Positions 55,433 through 64,000 of a stretch of 64,000 nt of DNA are shown piece by piece; the first letter of the stretch is position 1; each line of letters starts with the position of its first letter. The position numbers and the translations under genes were made by a program. The stretch is from CAVUOA01 sp963742955. GTDB lineage: Bacteria; Bacteroidota; Ignavibacteria; Tepidaquicellales; OLB5. The DNA lies in NCBI GenBank assembly GCA_963742955.1, contig CAVUOA010000009.1, positions 372,001 to 436,000 of the forward strand. The letters are read 5' to 3'. The notes beneath the pieces were generated by a model. It saw nothing but the letters and a program-made list of their open reading frames with translations, ran no database searches and was not told where the DNA came from.

Positions 55433-55842
55433 TATTCAGTGGTAACTTCTATAAATGTATTTTTTTGAACGCTGCTTAATTTTAAAGGTTCTGATTTGGA
55501 ACGGCTGACAGTTAGTTTAAATTTGCTTTTATCTACATCTTTTCTATGTACCGTAACCGCGTAATCAGCATTTTTGAAATCATAAAACCTGTATTCATAT
55601 TCAGCGGAACCAAACTGGGAAAGGTCTCCGGTAGGAGCCCTGAACCCAACAATATTAAATACAACTGAGCTGTCTGTTGTATCTGCTTCTATATTCAGTA
55701 TATATTTAAATGTAAGAAACTCTTTTGTGGTATGAAATTTAAAGGAAATATAATCCTGCTTTTTAAAGCGGTCATGTAATTTGGCTATCTTAAGCTTATA
55801 CTCAAATTTTTTCGGCGGCGGTTTTACTTTTTTTGTTCTCAT
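55432..55842 (-). CDS. Hypothetical small protein between hisS and lgt
   Basis: A 136-residue protein, basic N-terminus (MRTKKVKPPPKKFEYKLKIAK) and a mainly beta-strand body (FKYILNIEADTTDSSVVFNIVGF, YEYRFYDFKNADYAV), ending LSSVQKNTFIEVTTE. No signal peptide, helix or known motif is seen. It overlaps lgt by one base and follows hisS by 3 bases, so it is real and co-expressed, but its function is unknown. Confidence 0.7.
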   Translation of the reverse strand: MRTKKVKPPPKKFEYKLKIAKLHDRFKKQDYISFKFHTTKEFLTFKYILNIEADTTDSSVVFNIVGFRAPTGDLSQFGSAEYEYRFYDFKNADYAVTVHRKDVDKSKFKLTVSRSKSEPLKLSSVQKNTFIEVTTE

Positions 55843-55845
55843 TAT

Positions 55846-57101
55846 TTAACTCATACTCACTTTAATTTTATCAAAGTCTATTTCTCTTTGTGAACCATCA
55901 GCCATCTTTTTTAAGGATACCTTTCCCGTTCTTTAATTTCTTCATCACCGATAATAAAGACATATTCGGCATTGAGCTTATTTGCTTCTCTCATTTGCGC
56001 TTTAAGGCTTCTTCCAAGTAAATCCGATTCACAGCTGATATTATTTTTTCTCAAATCATATATTAGTGATACAGTCATATTTCTGGCTTCGTCAGAAAGT
56101 GCAATAATATAAACTTTCAATTCCCCAGATTCAGGAAAACCGAAGCCGTTTTTTTCTGCAACCATAATCAATCTTTCTATCCCGCTTCCGAAACCGACTC
56201 CGGGCAGGGATTTACCTCCAAGGAGTTCAGCCAAACCGTCATACCTTCCTCCGCCCCCAATTGCATCCTGCGCGCCAAGGTCTTCAGATACAAACTCAAA
56301 TGTGGTATCGGTGTAGTAATCCAATCCTCTAACCAGACGGTAATCGATTTCATATTTTGTGCCCAGCTTGCTTAAGCCGTCAATAACTTTATCAAACCTG
56401 TTTCTTGATTCGGGCGAAAGATTATCGAGAATTTTGGGGGCATCATTCAGAATTTTAATATCATTTTTATCTTTTGAATCCAGGATTCGTAACGGATTGG
56501 TTTCAAATCTTCTCTTACTGTTATCAGATAATTCAACCAGATAATCTTTTAAATAGTTTTTCAGAAGTTCAATATATTTCTTTCTTTCTTCCGATTTTCC
56601 TATTGAGTTAATTTTAACTTTAAAATTCTTAACCCCGCACCTGAAATATACTTCCTGCGCTAATGATATTACTTCAATATCAGAACTAACATCATCACTG
56701 CCTAATATTTCTGCGCCGAACTGTGAATGCTCTCTGAACCTGCCTGCCTGCGGCTTTTCATACCGGAACATATTTGTGAGGTAATACAGCTTCTGGATAG
56801 GTGATTCAGCTGTCATGCCGTTTTCTAAAATTGCTCTTATTACAGATGCTGTGCCTTCAGGCCGTAATGTAATTGAATTACCGCCTTTATCTTCAAAAGT
56901 ATACATTTCCTTACCTACAATATCTGTCTCGGAACCGACTCCTCTCGCAAATAGGTCAGTCAGTTCAAAGGTTGGCGTGCGGATTTCGGAAAAATTATAC
57001 AAATCCATTACTTCCCGTACTGTTTTTTCAACGTAATGCCATTTTCCGATATCCTTCGGAAGTATGTCTTTTGTGCCTTTAGGTCTTTGAAATTTCATCA
57101 T
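55846..57101 (-). CDS. hisS: Histidyl-tRNA synthetase, C-terminal end broken by two indels
   Basis: Class II synthetase, about 417 residues after repair. Motif 1 is in QRPKGTKDILPKDIGKW, motif 2 in MFRYEKPQAGRFREHSQFGAEILG, the histidine-specific loops in RGLDYYTDTTFEFV and GGGRYDGLAELLGG, and motif 3 in LPGVGFGSGIERLI. The uninterrupted frame ends at 55911 inside the anticodon-binding domain (GDEEIKERERYP). Dropping one G near 55935 and one near 55924 gives EIKNGKVSLKKMADGSQREIDFDKIKVSMS ending at 55846. Essential gene, so probably intact in the organism. The AUG is followed by HTH-like motif 1; 3 bases separate it from the next gene. Confidence 0.92.
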
Positions 57102-57179
57102 TTAAAACTTAATCTTTGAATATAATTTTTTGATTTGGCAAAATCTATGTAAATAAGAAAAATATAGACTTACCGTTAA

Positions 57180-57201
57180 ATTCCCGCGCGAGAGCGGGAA
57201 T
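57180..57201. repeat. Palindromic repeat, ATTCCCGC...GCGGGAAT family, copy 4
   Basis: ATTCCCGCGCGAGAGCGGGAAT, hairpin with a short loop, in the 213-base spacer between divergent hisS and the HAD gene. Confidence 0.7.
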
Positions 57202-57314
57202 CAGTAAATAATTGATTAATTTTAAATTGACCTTGTTTTAAGTTTTTCGGAAGTTTCCGTATCTTTCATTAAATTCTGAAATATTGTAACTTAGTAAACA
57301 TTACTTAATTTCAT

Positions 57315-58001
57315 ATGATTAAAGCGATAGTTTTTGATTTAGACAATACTTTGGTTGATTTCATGCGCATGAAAGCCCGTGCAATCGAAGGTGCTATAAG
57401 GGCTATGATTGACGCAGGTCTGGATTTTCCTGCAGCAGAAATTAAACAGAAAATTGACGAAACCTACAAAGAACGAGGTATTGAATACCAGCAGGTGTTT
57501 GATATTCTGCTGAATAAGATGATAGGTAAAATTGACCATAAAATACTTTCCTCAGGCATAGTCGCTTACAGAACTGCGCGTGAGGCTGAACTTAACACTT
57601 ATCCCAAAGTTGTGCCTACTTTAATTTCCTTGATTAAGCTTGGAATTAAACTTGGGGTTGTATCAGATGCCCCGTCACGAGAGGCATGGCTAAGACTGTC
57701 ATATATCGGACTTCATCACATGTTCGATGAAATTGTTACATTCGATGATACACATGAACGTAAACCCTCCCCTATACCGTTTAATATGATTTTGAAAAGA
57801 CTGGATGTTAAGCCGGAGTATTCGCTAATGGTCGGTGACTGGGCGGAACGCGATGTTGTTGGTGCAAAAAATATCGGCATGAAAACCGCATTTGCAAGAT
57901 ACGGCGATACATTTGATACAAAAGAACATGGTGCTGATTATGAGATTAACGATATTGCAGAATTAGTTGAAATTGTAAAAAAAGAAAATAATTTCATTTA
58001 A
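57315..58001 (+). CDS. HAD-superfamily phosphatase (TIGR02253-like)
   Basis: A 228-residue protein. Motif I is VFDLDNTLVDF with the nucleophile Asp, motif II is in LGVVSDAP, motif III Lys in HERKPSPIPF and motif IV in MVGDWAERDVVGAKNIGMKT. It hydrolyses a phosphate monoester; the TIGR02253 type is uncharacterised. It overlaps acpS (TAATG), so the two are one transcript. The substrate is not known. Confidence 0.9.
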   Translation: MIKAIVFDLDNTLVDFMRMKARAIEGAIRAMIDAGLDFPAAEIKQKIDETYKERGIEYQQVFDILLNKMIGKIDHKILSSGIVAYRTAREAELNTYPKVVPTLISLIKLGIKLGVVSDAPSREAWLRLSYIGLHHMFDEIVTFDDTHERKPSPIPFNMILKRLDVKPEYSLMVGDWAERDVVGAKNIGMKTAFARYGDTFDTKEHGADYEINDIAELVEIVKKENNFI

Positions 58002-58369
58002 TGGTTAAAGGAATCGGAATAGACATAATAGAAGTCTCCCGTATAAAAGGTATGATGGAAAAATACGGTGATAAGTTTTTTAAAAGAATTCTTACCGATA
58101 ACGAAATTAATTACTGCAAATCATTTCCAAACTCGGAGCTTCATTTTGCAGGAAGGTTTGCATCAAAAGAAGCCTACAGCAAATCGATTGGAACAGGCAT
58201 TTCAAAAGATTTCGGCTGGAAAGATATAGAAATATTAAATGATTCCCGTGGAAAACCTTTTATAAACCACACAAAAGAAACTGCATATTCACATTTACAT
58301 TTCGAAATAAGCATATCGCACACAAAAGAATACGGCTGCGCCGTGGTTGTTTGTGAAGCTAATGAATAA
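58001..58369 (+). CDS. acpS: Holo-[acyl-carrier-protein] synthase
   Basis: A 122-residue protein with GIGIDIIEVSRIKGMMEKYG, the Mg2+-binding D in GIDI and E in FAGRFASKEAYSKSIGTGI, and SISHTKEYGCAVVV. It attaches 4'-phosphopantetheine from coenzyme A to ACP. The stop overlaps the FlaR-like kinase start (58362) by 8 bases. Confidence 0.95.
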   Translation: MVKGIGIDIIEVSRIKGMMEKYGDKFFKRILTDNEINYCKSFPNSELHFAGRFASKEAYSKSIGTGISKDFGWKDIEILNDSRGKPFINHTKETAYSHLHFEISISHTKEYGCAVVVCEANE

Positions 58370-58897
58370 AGTCTGCATTGTAGGCTGCGGTGGCTCCGGT
58401 AAATCAACTTTCTGCCGGAAAGCTAGGAGAAGCAACGGGACTCGCTGTGTATTATCTTGATGTTTATTTCTGGCAAGCCGGCTGGGTTGAAAGGAAAAAA
58501 GAAGAATGGCACTCGATTCTTCTTGATTTACTGGCAAAAGAACAATGGATAATGGACGGGAATTTTAATAATACTCAGGATATGCGTTTTGAAAAAGCCG
58601 ATACCATTATACTTCTTGATTTGCCCCGTTACAGGTGCATGCTAAATGCTGTAAAACGGCTATTACATATACAGAGAAAGGAAAAGAATTGATATGGCTG
58701 ACGGATGCAATGAAAAAATTGATTACGAATTTTATAAATGGATTTGGGAGTACAAAAAGAAGCACGGTGTTCAAACAATGAAAAGATTAGAGAAATTACA
58801 GGGAGAGAAAGAGATTGTTGTATTGAGAAGTTATAAGGAAATGGATGAGTTTTTGAATAAAGTGAGAGTTGAGATTGCTTCGCTTCGCTCGCAATGA
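58362..58897 (+). CDS. FlaR-like small P-loop kinase/ATPase, two frameshifts
   Basis: The repaired protein has about 178 residues: P-loop MNKVCIVGCGGSGKST, then AGKLGEATGLAVYYLDVYFW after dropping one T near 58411. The LDLPRYRCMLNAVKRLL segment is followed, after dropping one T near 58690, by NDMADGCNEKIDYEFYKWIW. D-x-A-x-G-C-x-E-K and the final LRSYKEMDEFL resemble the DNA topology modulation kinase FlaR family (adenylate-kinase-like). Its last residues (IASLRSQ) come from the CATTGCGAG-type repeat at 58873-58901. Function is not clearly known. Confidence 0.78.
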
Positions 58898-58901
58898 CAC
58901 A
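58873..58901. repeat. GATTGCTTCGCTTCGCTCGCAATGAC dispersed repeat
   Basis: A short imperfect palindrome ATTGC-TTCGCTTCGCTC-GCAAT followed by GACAC. This type of repeat is common downstream of genes in Bacteroidetes-related genomes. Here it provides the stop codon and last residues of the FlaR-like gene. Confidence 0.6.
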
Positions 58902-59019
58902 ACTTCACATCTCTCAACACACTCGATACACACTTTTATATCGTCCTTAGACTACATGCCTGCAACAGGCAGGAGCTCATGGCTGCCTCACTCCATACTC
59001 TCTACACAATTTACTCGCT
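58902..59019. other. Convergent spacer with small hairpin
   Basis: 118 bases between the FlaR-like gene and the DUF1460 gene. TGCCTGCAACAGGCA (58957-58971) is a small palindrome. Nothing else is recognised. Confidence 0.35.
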
Positions 59020-59920
59020 CTAAACACTCTGCGGTCTAGCTACCATTATCCCTGTCTTTTTCGGGTCTTCTGATATATAATCAGCAAGCTGGCTGGATGA
59101 AATAATTACTTCCTTGCTCTTAGATGAGGCATGCAAAAAGTATGTTCTTCCCTCATCATCTTTTACAAACATAGCCCGTGTGGGTAACATCCAGTCCTTC
59201 TATGGTAGTTGTAGTTGCAATTATATCACCGTTTTGCAGCTGGTCATAAATTTTAGAAATGTTTTTCTTGGGAATGTAGTAGTAATAACGTGAGTTTATT
59301 GCTTCTTCGCAGGCTTTAATACCCTCGAATTCGGTATTATCAGCAAGCTGTTTGTACGATTTCCGGTGTGATGACATGAAATTAATGGTCTTTTTGTATT
59401 CAACACCTCCTAAATCAGCCGAAATATTCTTCACAATACCTTTATCTTCGTTATTGTATATCCAGTCACAGAAATAATTCAGTCTGCTGGCATAACCATC
59501 TATTTTTCCGTCACGGTATCTTATATTTTCCAGTTCTGATCTTATAATCATCAAAGGAAGTTTTGCCTTTTTTCAGACATCTGGCAAAAGTGAGGCAATT
59601 TTCAACAAAAGTTACGCAATCAAGTCCGGTAAGGTTAGTCACCAGTTTTTCATCCGGAGAATTGATTTCTAATGTATTGGCAACGTATTCTGTGCCTAAG
59701 AAACGACTTCCCAATTTCGACAATTGCATCTCCGATTGAATTGTTCTTAAGTCCCGGGTCAATAAAAATACTGAATTTCTTCTTGCAGATTGTTCCGTCA
59801 TCATCGAACAAGACGGATAATAGAATTAGCCTTAAACATACGAGGTAACTGTATAAATGATAATACAGTTAATCCTGATAATTTGAAAAATTCTCTACGG
59901 GTTTGCTTTGTATTGAACAT
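59020..59920 (-). pseudogene. DUF1460 (NlpC/P60-like amidase) protein with Tat signal, four frameshifts
   Basis: Five pieces in order from the ATG at 59920 to the TAG at 59020 make one ~300-residue protein. A twin-arginine type N-terminus (TRREFFKLSGLTVLSFIQL) is followed, after shifts near 59815 and 59700, by SFLGTEYVANTLE and LTGLDCVTFVENCLTFARC, with a candidate catalytic Cys. A third shift near 59550 leads to RDGKIDGYASRLNYFCDWI, and a fourth near 59167 to MFVKDDEGRTYFLHASS. The order is that of DUF1460 proteins, related to cysteine peptidases of the cell wall. All four repairs remove one base. dnaB is only 6 bases away upstream. Four indels in 0.9 kb is the highest density here, so true decay cannot be excluded. 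Confidence 0.75.
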
Positions 59921-59925
59921 ATAGA

Positions 59926-61395
59926 TTAAAAGGGTGCTTCTTGTGATGTATAATAAACGGGTTCAGGACGTTTTTCAAGTTCCTCAAACCGTGCATAATT
60001 GTTTATAAAGGCTAGTTTTATTTCGCCGATCGGACCGTTCCTTTGTTTTCCGACAATGATTTCTGCTAATCCCGAATAATCATTAAATTTCGGGTCATCC
60101 TTGCTCATATAGACTTCCGGACGGTTAATAAATATAACTACATCAGCGTCCTGTTCAATAGACCCGCTTTCACGCAAATCAGATAGCAAAGGGCGTTTTT
60201 CCTTGCCTCCTCTGTCTTCAACCTTACGGCTGAGCTGTGATAATGCTACAACAGGTATATCAAGCTCTTTTGCCAATTGCTTTAGTCCCCTTGTAATGTA
60301 TCCGATTTCAAGGTATCTATCCATTGACCTTGAGCCGGAGACTTCCATCAATTGAAGATAATCAACCATAATCATAGAAATATCATGTTCTGCTTTCATT
60401 CTCCGCGATTTGGCGCGGAGTTCAAGCAGGCTCAGAGGTGAGCTGTCATCAATTAAAATCTTAGTTGAATCTCTTGTCAGCTTATGGAAGTTTTCAGCAA
60501 TCTTGTGCCAGTCTTTTTCCGGCAGTCTTCCTGTTTTAAGCTTTGCAATATCTACTTTCGCTTCCGCGCAAAGAAATCTTAAGGCAAGCTCACGGTTAGA
60601 CATTTCGATTGAGAATATCCCAACCGGAATATTATGTTCAACCGCAGCATTTCTGGCTATACTAAGCGCAAGTGCGGTTTTACCGTGTGAAGGTCTGGCA
60701 GCAATAATTATTAATTCCGATTTCTGGAATCCTCCTGTTAATGAGTCAAGTTCATTGTAGCCTGCTGGGACTCCTATTACGCTTTCATGTTTTTCGTGAA
60801 TTGATTCAACGTATTCCATTGTTGAATTCACTTCATCTCGCAGCATGGTATACTTTTTTCTTTGAAGCGCATTTGTAATATCAAGAATTTCGCGCTGCGC
60901 GGTATTGAGCAATTCCTCAGTATTAGCGGTAGGGTCAAAGCATTTATCACGAATTGATGAAGTAACATTTATCAAATCACGCTTAAGCCAGTACTCAACA
61001 AGCTTTTGAGCGGAATAATTAACTGTTTCGGACGAAGTAAATGAGGTAGTAAGCTCTGTCAGGTATAAAGGCCCGCCAACTGCATCAAGTTCGGCTCTTA
61101 AACGCAATTCCTCGGTTAATGTTATAAGATCAACCGGTTCCCGTCTGTCATGCAAGTCAATTGCAGCCTTGTAAATAGAAGCATTTGCCGATTTATAGAA
61201 ATAAGAAGGTGTAATATTGAAAGAGAGCACAGTATCAATAAGGGAATTATCGATAATCAATCCCCCCAAAAGATTCATTTCAATCTCAAGACTATGCGGC
61301 GGTACTTTTCCTTCGGCAATAAGACGTTCACGTATTTCGTTAAAGTCTTCCCCGTTATTACCGTTTTCTGTATTATTTCCTTTTGAGCGTGCCAA
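59926..61395 (-). CDS. dnaB: Replicative DNA helicase DnaB
   Basis: A 489-residue protein. The N-terminal domain has PPHSLEIEMNLLGGLIIDNSLID (primase-interacting part), a linker, and the RecA-type core with Walker A AARPSHGKTALALSIA, the IFSIEMSNRELALRFL strand, Walker B MIMVDYLQLME and ALSQLSRKVEDRGGKEKRPLLSDLRESG in segments. It unwinds DNA at the fork as a hexamer. No intein is present. It lies 5 bases after the UDG gene and 6 bases before DUF1460. Confidence 0.96.
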   Translation of the reverse strand: MARSKGNNTENGNNGEDFNEIRERLIAEGKVPPHSLEIEMNLLGGLIIDNSLIDTVLSFNITPSYFYKSANASIYKAAIDLHDRREPVDLITLTEELRLRAELDAVGGPLYLTELTTSFTSSETVNYSAQKLVEYWLKRDLINVTSSIRDKCFDPTANTEELLNTAQREILDITNALQRKKYTMLRDEVNSTMEYVESIHEKHESVIGVPAGYNELDSLTGGFQKSELIIIAARPSHGKTALALSIARNAAVEHNIPVGIFSIEMSNRELALRFLCAEAKVDIAKLKTGRLPEKDWHKIAENFHKLTRDSTKILIDDSSPLSLLELRAKSRRMKAEHDISMIMVDYLQLMEVSGSRSMDRYLEIGYITRGLKQLAKELDIPVVALSQLSRKVEDRGGKEKRPLLSDLRESGSIEQDADVVIFINRPEVYMSKDDPKFNDYSGLAEIIVGKQRNGPIGEIKLAFINNYARFEELEKRPEPVYYTSQEAPF

Positions 61396-61399
61396 TTAA

Positions 61400-62041
61400 T
61401 TATTTAACGGATTTCAATTCATCATAAAGTTTTTTGAAAACCTGCATATCTTCCCAAGTGGGTCGTTTCCAATTAGGGTTACGCAGCAATGCAGCCGGGT
61501 GAAACGTTACCATTGTTTTAATCCCGTTGTAATAATGTATGCTTCCCCTCATTTTATTCAGCGGCTGTCTTAGATTAAGAAGCGTATCGGCTGCAACTTT
61601 TCCCAAGATAAGAATTAATTTTGGTTTAATCAGGTCAAGCTGTTTTTTCAAATACGGCTCACATTGTTCAATTTCCTCAGGAAGCGGATTACGGTTTCCC
61701 GGCGGTCTGCATTTTAATATATTGCAGATAAACACTTCTTCCCTCTTAATATCAACTGATGAAAGTATTTTATTCAATAGCTGCCCTGCTCTGCCAACAA
61801 ACGGCTCTCCTTTAGCATCCTCATCAGCTCCGGGAGCTTCGCCAATTACCACAATATCCGCTTTATGATTGCCAACACCGAAAACAAACTTTGTTCTGGT
61901 TCTTCCTAAAGCGCATTTTTGGCATTCACAAATTGCGGTATTCATTTCATCAAGCGATTCAAGGAATTCCCACTCCTCACGTCTGGCAATAACATTACCG
62001 AATAAATCGACTTCCACTAACGGCTTCTTTTCTTTTTTCAC
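61400..62041 (-). CDS. Family 4 uracil-DNA glycosylase (iron-sulfur type)
   Basis: A 213-residue protein from GTG 62041. The Fe-S cysteines are visible in CQKCALGRTRT (pair) and in VFICNILKCRPPGNRNPLPEEIEQC. Motif GEAPGADEDAKGEPFVGRAGQLL is the uracil-binding loop, and VTFHPAALLRNP the catalytic motif 2. It removes uracil from DNA. An in-frame extension upstream of GTG has no better start, so the true N-terminus may be a few residues longer. It lies 5 bases before dnaB. Confidence 0.92.
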   Translation of the reverse strand: MKKEKKPLVEVDLFGNVIARREEWEFLESLDEMNTAICECQKCALGRTRTKFVFGVGNHKADIVVIGEAPGADEDAKGEPFVGRAGQLLNKILSSVDIKREEVFICNILKCRPPGNRNPLPEEIEQCEPYLKKQLDLIKPKLILILGKVAADTLLNLRQPLNKMRGSIHYYNGIKTMVTFHPAALLRNPNWKRPTWEDMQVFKKLYDELKSVK

Positions 62042-62199
62042 CTTTTCTATATTGCTGCTTTTGATCTTCGTCCTTGAATCTTTTAGATAATATTTTCCAG
62101 GTATTTATCAATATACAATAGCATCTTTGTAAAATCTGTCTAAGTGACTTTCAGATAATTTTCTGTATCCTCAAATAATATTTTCGATGTTTTTCGGCA

Positions 62200-63415
62200 T
62201 TATTTTATAATCTTATCTAATATAACGTTTGCAAGCTCAAATTTAGTCATTTTTTTCAAAGCGGTTTTATTGAATTTTTTATCAATTAATGTTGCAACAT
62301 TAGTATCTGTACCAAAACCTGCTCCTTCGACATTAGGATTATTAACCACGATTAAATCAAGGTTTTTCTTTTTAATTTTCTCTTTGGCGTTTGCTAATTT
62401 CATTATCGGTTTCAAGAGCGAAGCCAATAAGCATAGCTCGGTTTTTATTATTGCCTAAATATTCTAATATATCTTCCGTTTTTTCCGTTTCAATTGTAAG
62501 TTCAGCCGATTTATTTTTTTTTATTTTCCCTTCCACCCTGTTTTTGGGTTTAAAGTCGGCAACGGCGGCGGACATTATAATGCAATCTTTACTTTTTAGC
62601 TCACGCTTTACAGCTTTATACATTTCATCAGCTGTTTTTATGTCAATACGTTTTACATGTTTGGGAGTTTCAAGCGCAGTGGGACCTGTTATAAGTGTAA
62701 CTTCAGCTCCACGTAGAATTGCAGCTTTTGCAAGCTGAAATCCCATTTTTCCGGATGAGTAATTCCCGATAAAACGAACATCGTCAATTGGTTCATAGGT
62801 AGGACCTGCTGTTACAAGGATATTTTTATCTTTTAGGTCTTTTTTTTTACTCTTTAAGAAATCAGATGTGTAATTGAAAATACTTTGAGGTTCGGGCATT
62901 CTTCCTATTCCGCTTAAGCCACTTGCAAGCTCACCTTTTTCGGGCTCCATTACAAAATAACCTAGTTCCCTGAGTTTGGAAATATTGCTTTGGGTTACTT
63001 CATTCAAATACATGTCTTCGTCCATTGAAGGTGCAATAATTATCGGTGCGCGGGATGCAAGAACAGTTGAGGTAAGAAAATTATCGCTCATGCCGGTTAC
63101 AATTTTGGCAATTGTATTAGCTGTTGCCGGTGCAATAACAAATACATCAGCCCAAAGACCGGTATAAATATGCCATGTTTTAGTTTCAACGGTTTCTGTT
63201 GTTTCGGGGTTAACATGCGGAAACATATTTATTAACACTTCATTGCCGGAAAGAGCGGAGAGAGTAACAGGTGATACAAAATGACAGGCAGAAGGGGTCA
63301 TAATTACCCTGACTTCTGCCTCATCTTTTTTGAACAACCTTACAAGCTCGCAGGTCTTATAGGCGGCAATTCCGCCTGTGACACCGAGCAGAATTTTTTT
63401 GCCCTTCAAAGACAT
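62200..63415 (-). CDS. coaBC: Phosphopantothenoylcysteine decarboxylase/phosphopantothenate-cysteine ligase CoaBC, one frameshift
   Basis: About 405 residues after repair. The CoaC flavoprotein half has LGVTGGIAAYKTCELVRLF and the ASMDEDMY/APSMDEDMYLN loop with PEKGELASGLSGIGRMPEP. The CoaB half has TAGPTYEPIDDVRFIGNYSSGKMGFQLA, AAVADFKP and the ending DLIVVNNPNVEGAGFGTDTN. The frame breaks near 62400: removing one A gives NEIANAKEKIKKKNLDLIVVNNP. It makes 4'-phosphopantetheine, joining the CoaX step. Essential, so probably whole in the organism. Confidence 0.93.
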
Positions 63416-63439
63416 ATCGCAATAGGGTTTAGTTTTTGC

Positions 63440-63736
63440 TTACTCGGTTTCTTCTGTGCGGATTCTGAATTCAAGCTGATCATCAAGAAGCTCATTTATA
63501 CCAATATCAGTAGGCTTAAGCCTTTTTTCGAAATCAAGACTGATATTCATTTTATCCTTGCTGACAACAGTTTCATCGTCTTCTTCTTTTTCAATAAGAG
63601 GCTGAAGACGCTGGCTGTATTCAATCTTCATTTCATCATTAATCTGCCTGGCTCTTTTGGCAGTAATTACAATTGCTTCGTACACATTTCCGGCTTTCGA
63701 TTCAATCACTTCTATTTCAAGAGGTTTTATCGGCAT
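63440..63736 (-). CDS. rpoZ: RNA polymerase omega subunit-like protein
   Basis: A 98-residue protein. GNVYEAIVITAKRARQIND is the Rpb6/omega fold core (the A-x-R-A-R-Q motif). It is followed by an acidic C-terminus rich in Glu/Asp. It aids assembly of RNA polymerase. Position between gmk and coaBC is the common order gmk-rpoZ-coaBC, supporting the call. Confidence 0.88.
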   Translation of the reverse strand: MPIKPLEIEVIESKAGNVYEAIVITAKRARQINDEMKIEYSQRLQPLIEKEEDDETVVSKDKMNISLDFEKRLKPTDIGINELLDDQLEFRIRTEETE

Positions 63737-63751
63737 TTTTTGCCCTTTCTT

Positions 63752-64000
63752 TTATACCTTAGATTTATTTATAATACTTATTATTTCGTTTACTGCATTT
63801 TTGATTCCATCCGGATTCGAGTTATTAACCACGGTAAAATCAAATTTATCTTTATAAGAGATTTCCATATCAATCCGCTCAAGGCGCTTGCTTATTTCCT
63901 CATCAGTTTCTGTGCTTCTTTTCTTGAGTCTTTTAACCAGCTCTTCTCTCGGCGCTTCAATGAAAATGCTCACTGCTTTGGGATATAGCTTTTTTATATT
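63752..64000 (-). CDS. gmk: Guanylate kinase, C-terminal part
   Basis: The gene begins beyond the window; its last ~80 residues are seen. The frame reads YPKAVSIFIEAPREELVKRL, KRSTETDEEISKRLERID and FDFTVVNNSNPDGIKNAVNEI. The I-x-A/P-P-S/R-E-L and R-S-T/S-E-T-x-E-x-I-x-x-R motifs are guanylate kinase hallmarks. It phosphorylates GMP and dGMP. The P-loop is outside the window. Confidence 0.93.
   Translation of the reverse strand, partial: NIKKLYPKAVSIFIEAPREELVKRLKKRSTETDEEISKRLERIDMEISYKDKFDFTVVNNSNPDGIKNAVNEIISIINKSKV

Noticed and set aside
1..64000. CRISPR arrays, prophage or tRNA genes
   Set aside because: No regularly spaced repeats, phage structural genes or cloverleaf sequences were recognised apart from the tRNA-like part of tmRNA; a covariance search was not possible.

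Overview
The window looks like core chromosome of a Gram-negative member of the FCB group (Bacteroidetes/Chlorobi side), most likely Ignavibacteria or a close neighbour. The evidence is AT-rich DNA, three secreted proteins ending in a type IX secretion sorting domain (NYPNPFNP-type C-termini), outer-membrane barrels, lipoproteins, a NADH dehydrogenase (Complex I) subunit, an hpnCDE squalene cluster, and TAnnTTTG-like promoter boxes. No rRNA, tRNA, CRISPR array, transposase, prophage or plasmid gene was seen.

Layout. 1-457 is the tail of nuoL. 523-3595 (minus) holds a secreted SBBP-repeat protein and an organophosphate-type MFS transporter. 3864-4606 is an RlmB-like rRNA methyltransferase. 4603-9608 (minus) carries an NtrC-like regulator with an abnormal sigma-54 contact loop, CvpA, a TPR protein, a PPi-type phosphofructokinase and a broken glycosyltransferase. 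9701-11244 is a nucleotide-salvage run (cdd, tdk, LOG-like). 11310-14498 (minus) is a metalloprotease/propeller/barrel fusion. 15035-19363 is a barrel protein plus a multi-PAS histidine kinase. 20738-28493 is a MacAB-TolC-type export operon with two permeases, a TPR protein and a small membrane protein. 29127-32181 is hpnC-hpnD-hpnE. 32229-37745 is a two-protein CoA-activase/dehydratase-like iron-sulfur system. 37868-46972 (minus) holds a GT39-like transferase, YjbQ, CoaX, a bifunctional nuclease, EtfAB, a lipoprotein and the preQ0 genes queDEC. 47013-51288 is a GNAT gene and two T9SS cargo proteins. 51415-51780 is tmRNA. 51819-57101 (minus) is yidC-yidD-rnpA-rpmH-lgt-hisS. 57315-58897 is a HAD phosphatase, acpS and a FlaR-like kinase. 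59020-64000 (minus) is a DUF1460 protein, dnaB, family 4 uracil-DNA glycosylase, coaBC, rpoZ and gmk.

About a dozen genes are broken by single-base indels. Nearly all are repaired by one base in a short homopolymer, insertions outnumber deletions, and essential genes (rnpA, hisS, coaBC) are hit. I read these mainly as consensus errors of a long-read or draft assembly, and I annotate the repaired spans.

The most interesting biology is the split activase/dehydratase system next to the squalene genes, the GAFTGA-less NtrC-type regulator, the HExxH-propeller-barrel fusion, the PPi-type phosphofructokinase, the two-permease export operon, and a family of short palindromic repeats (ATTCCCGC...GCGGGAAT and others) that supply starts and stops of neighbouring genes.
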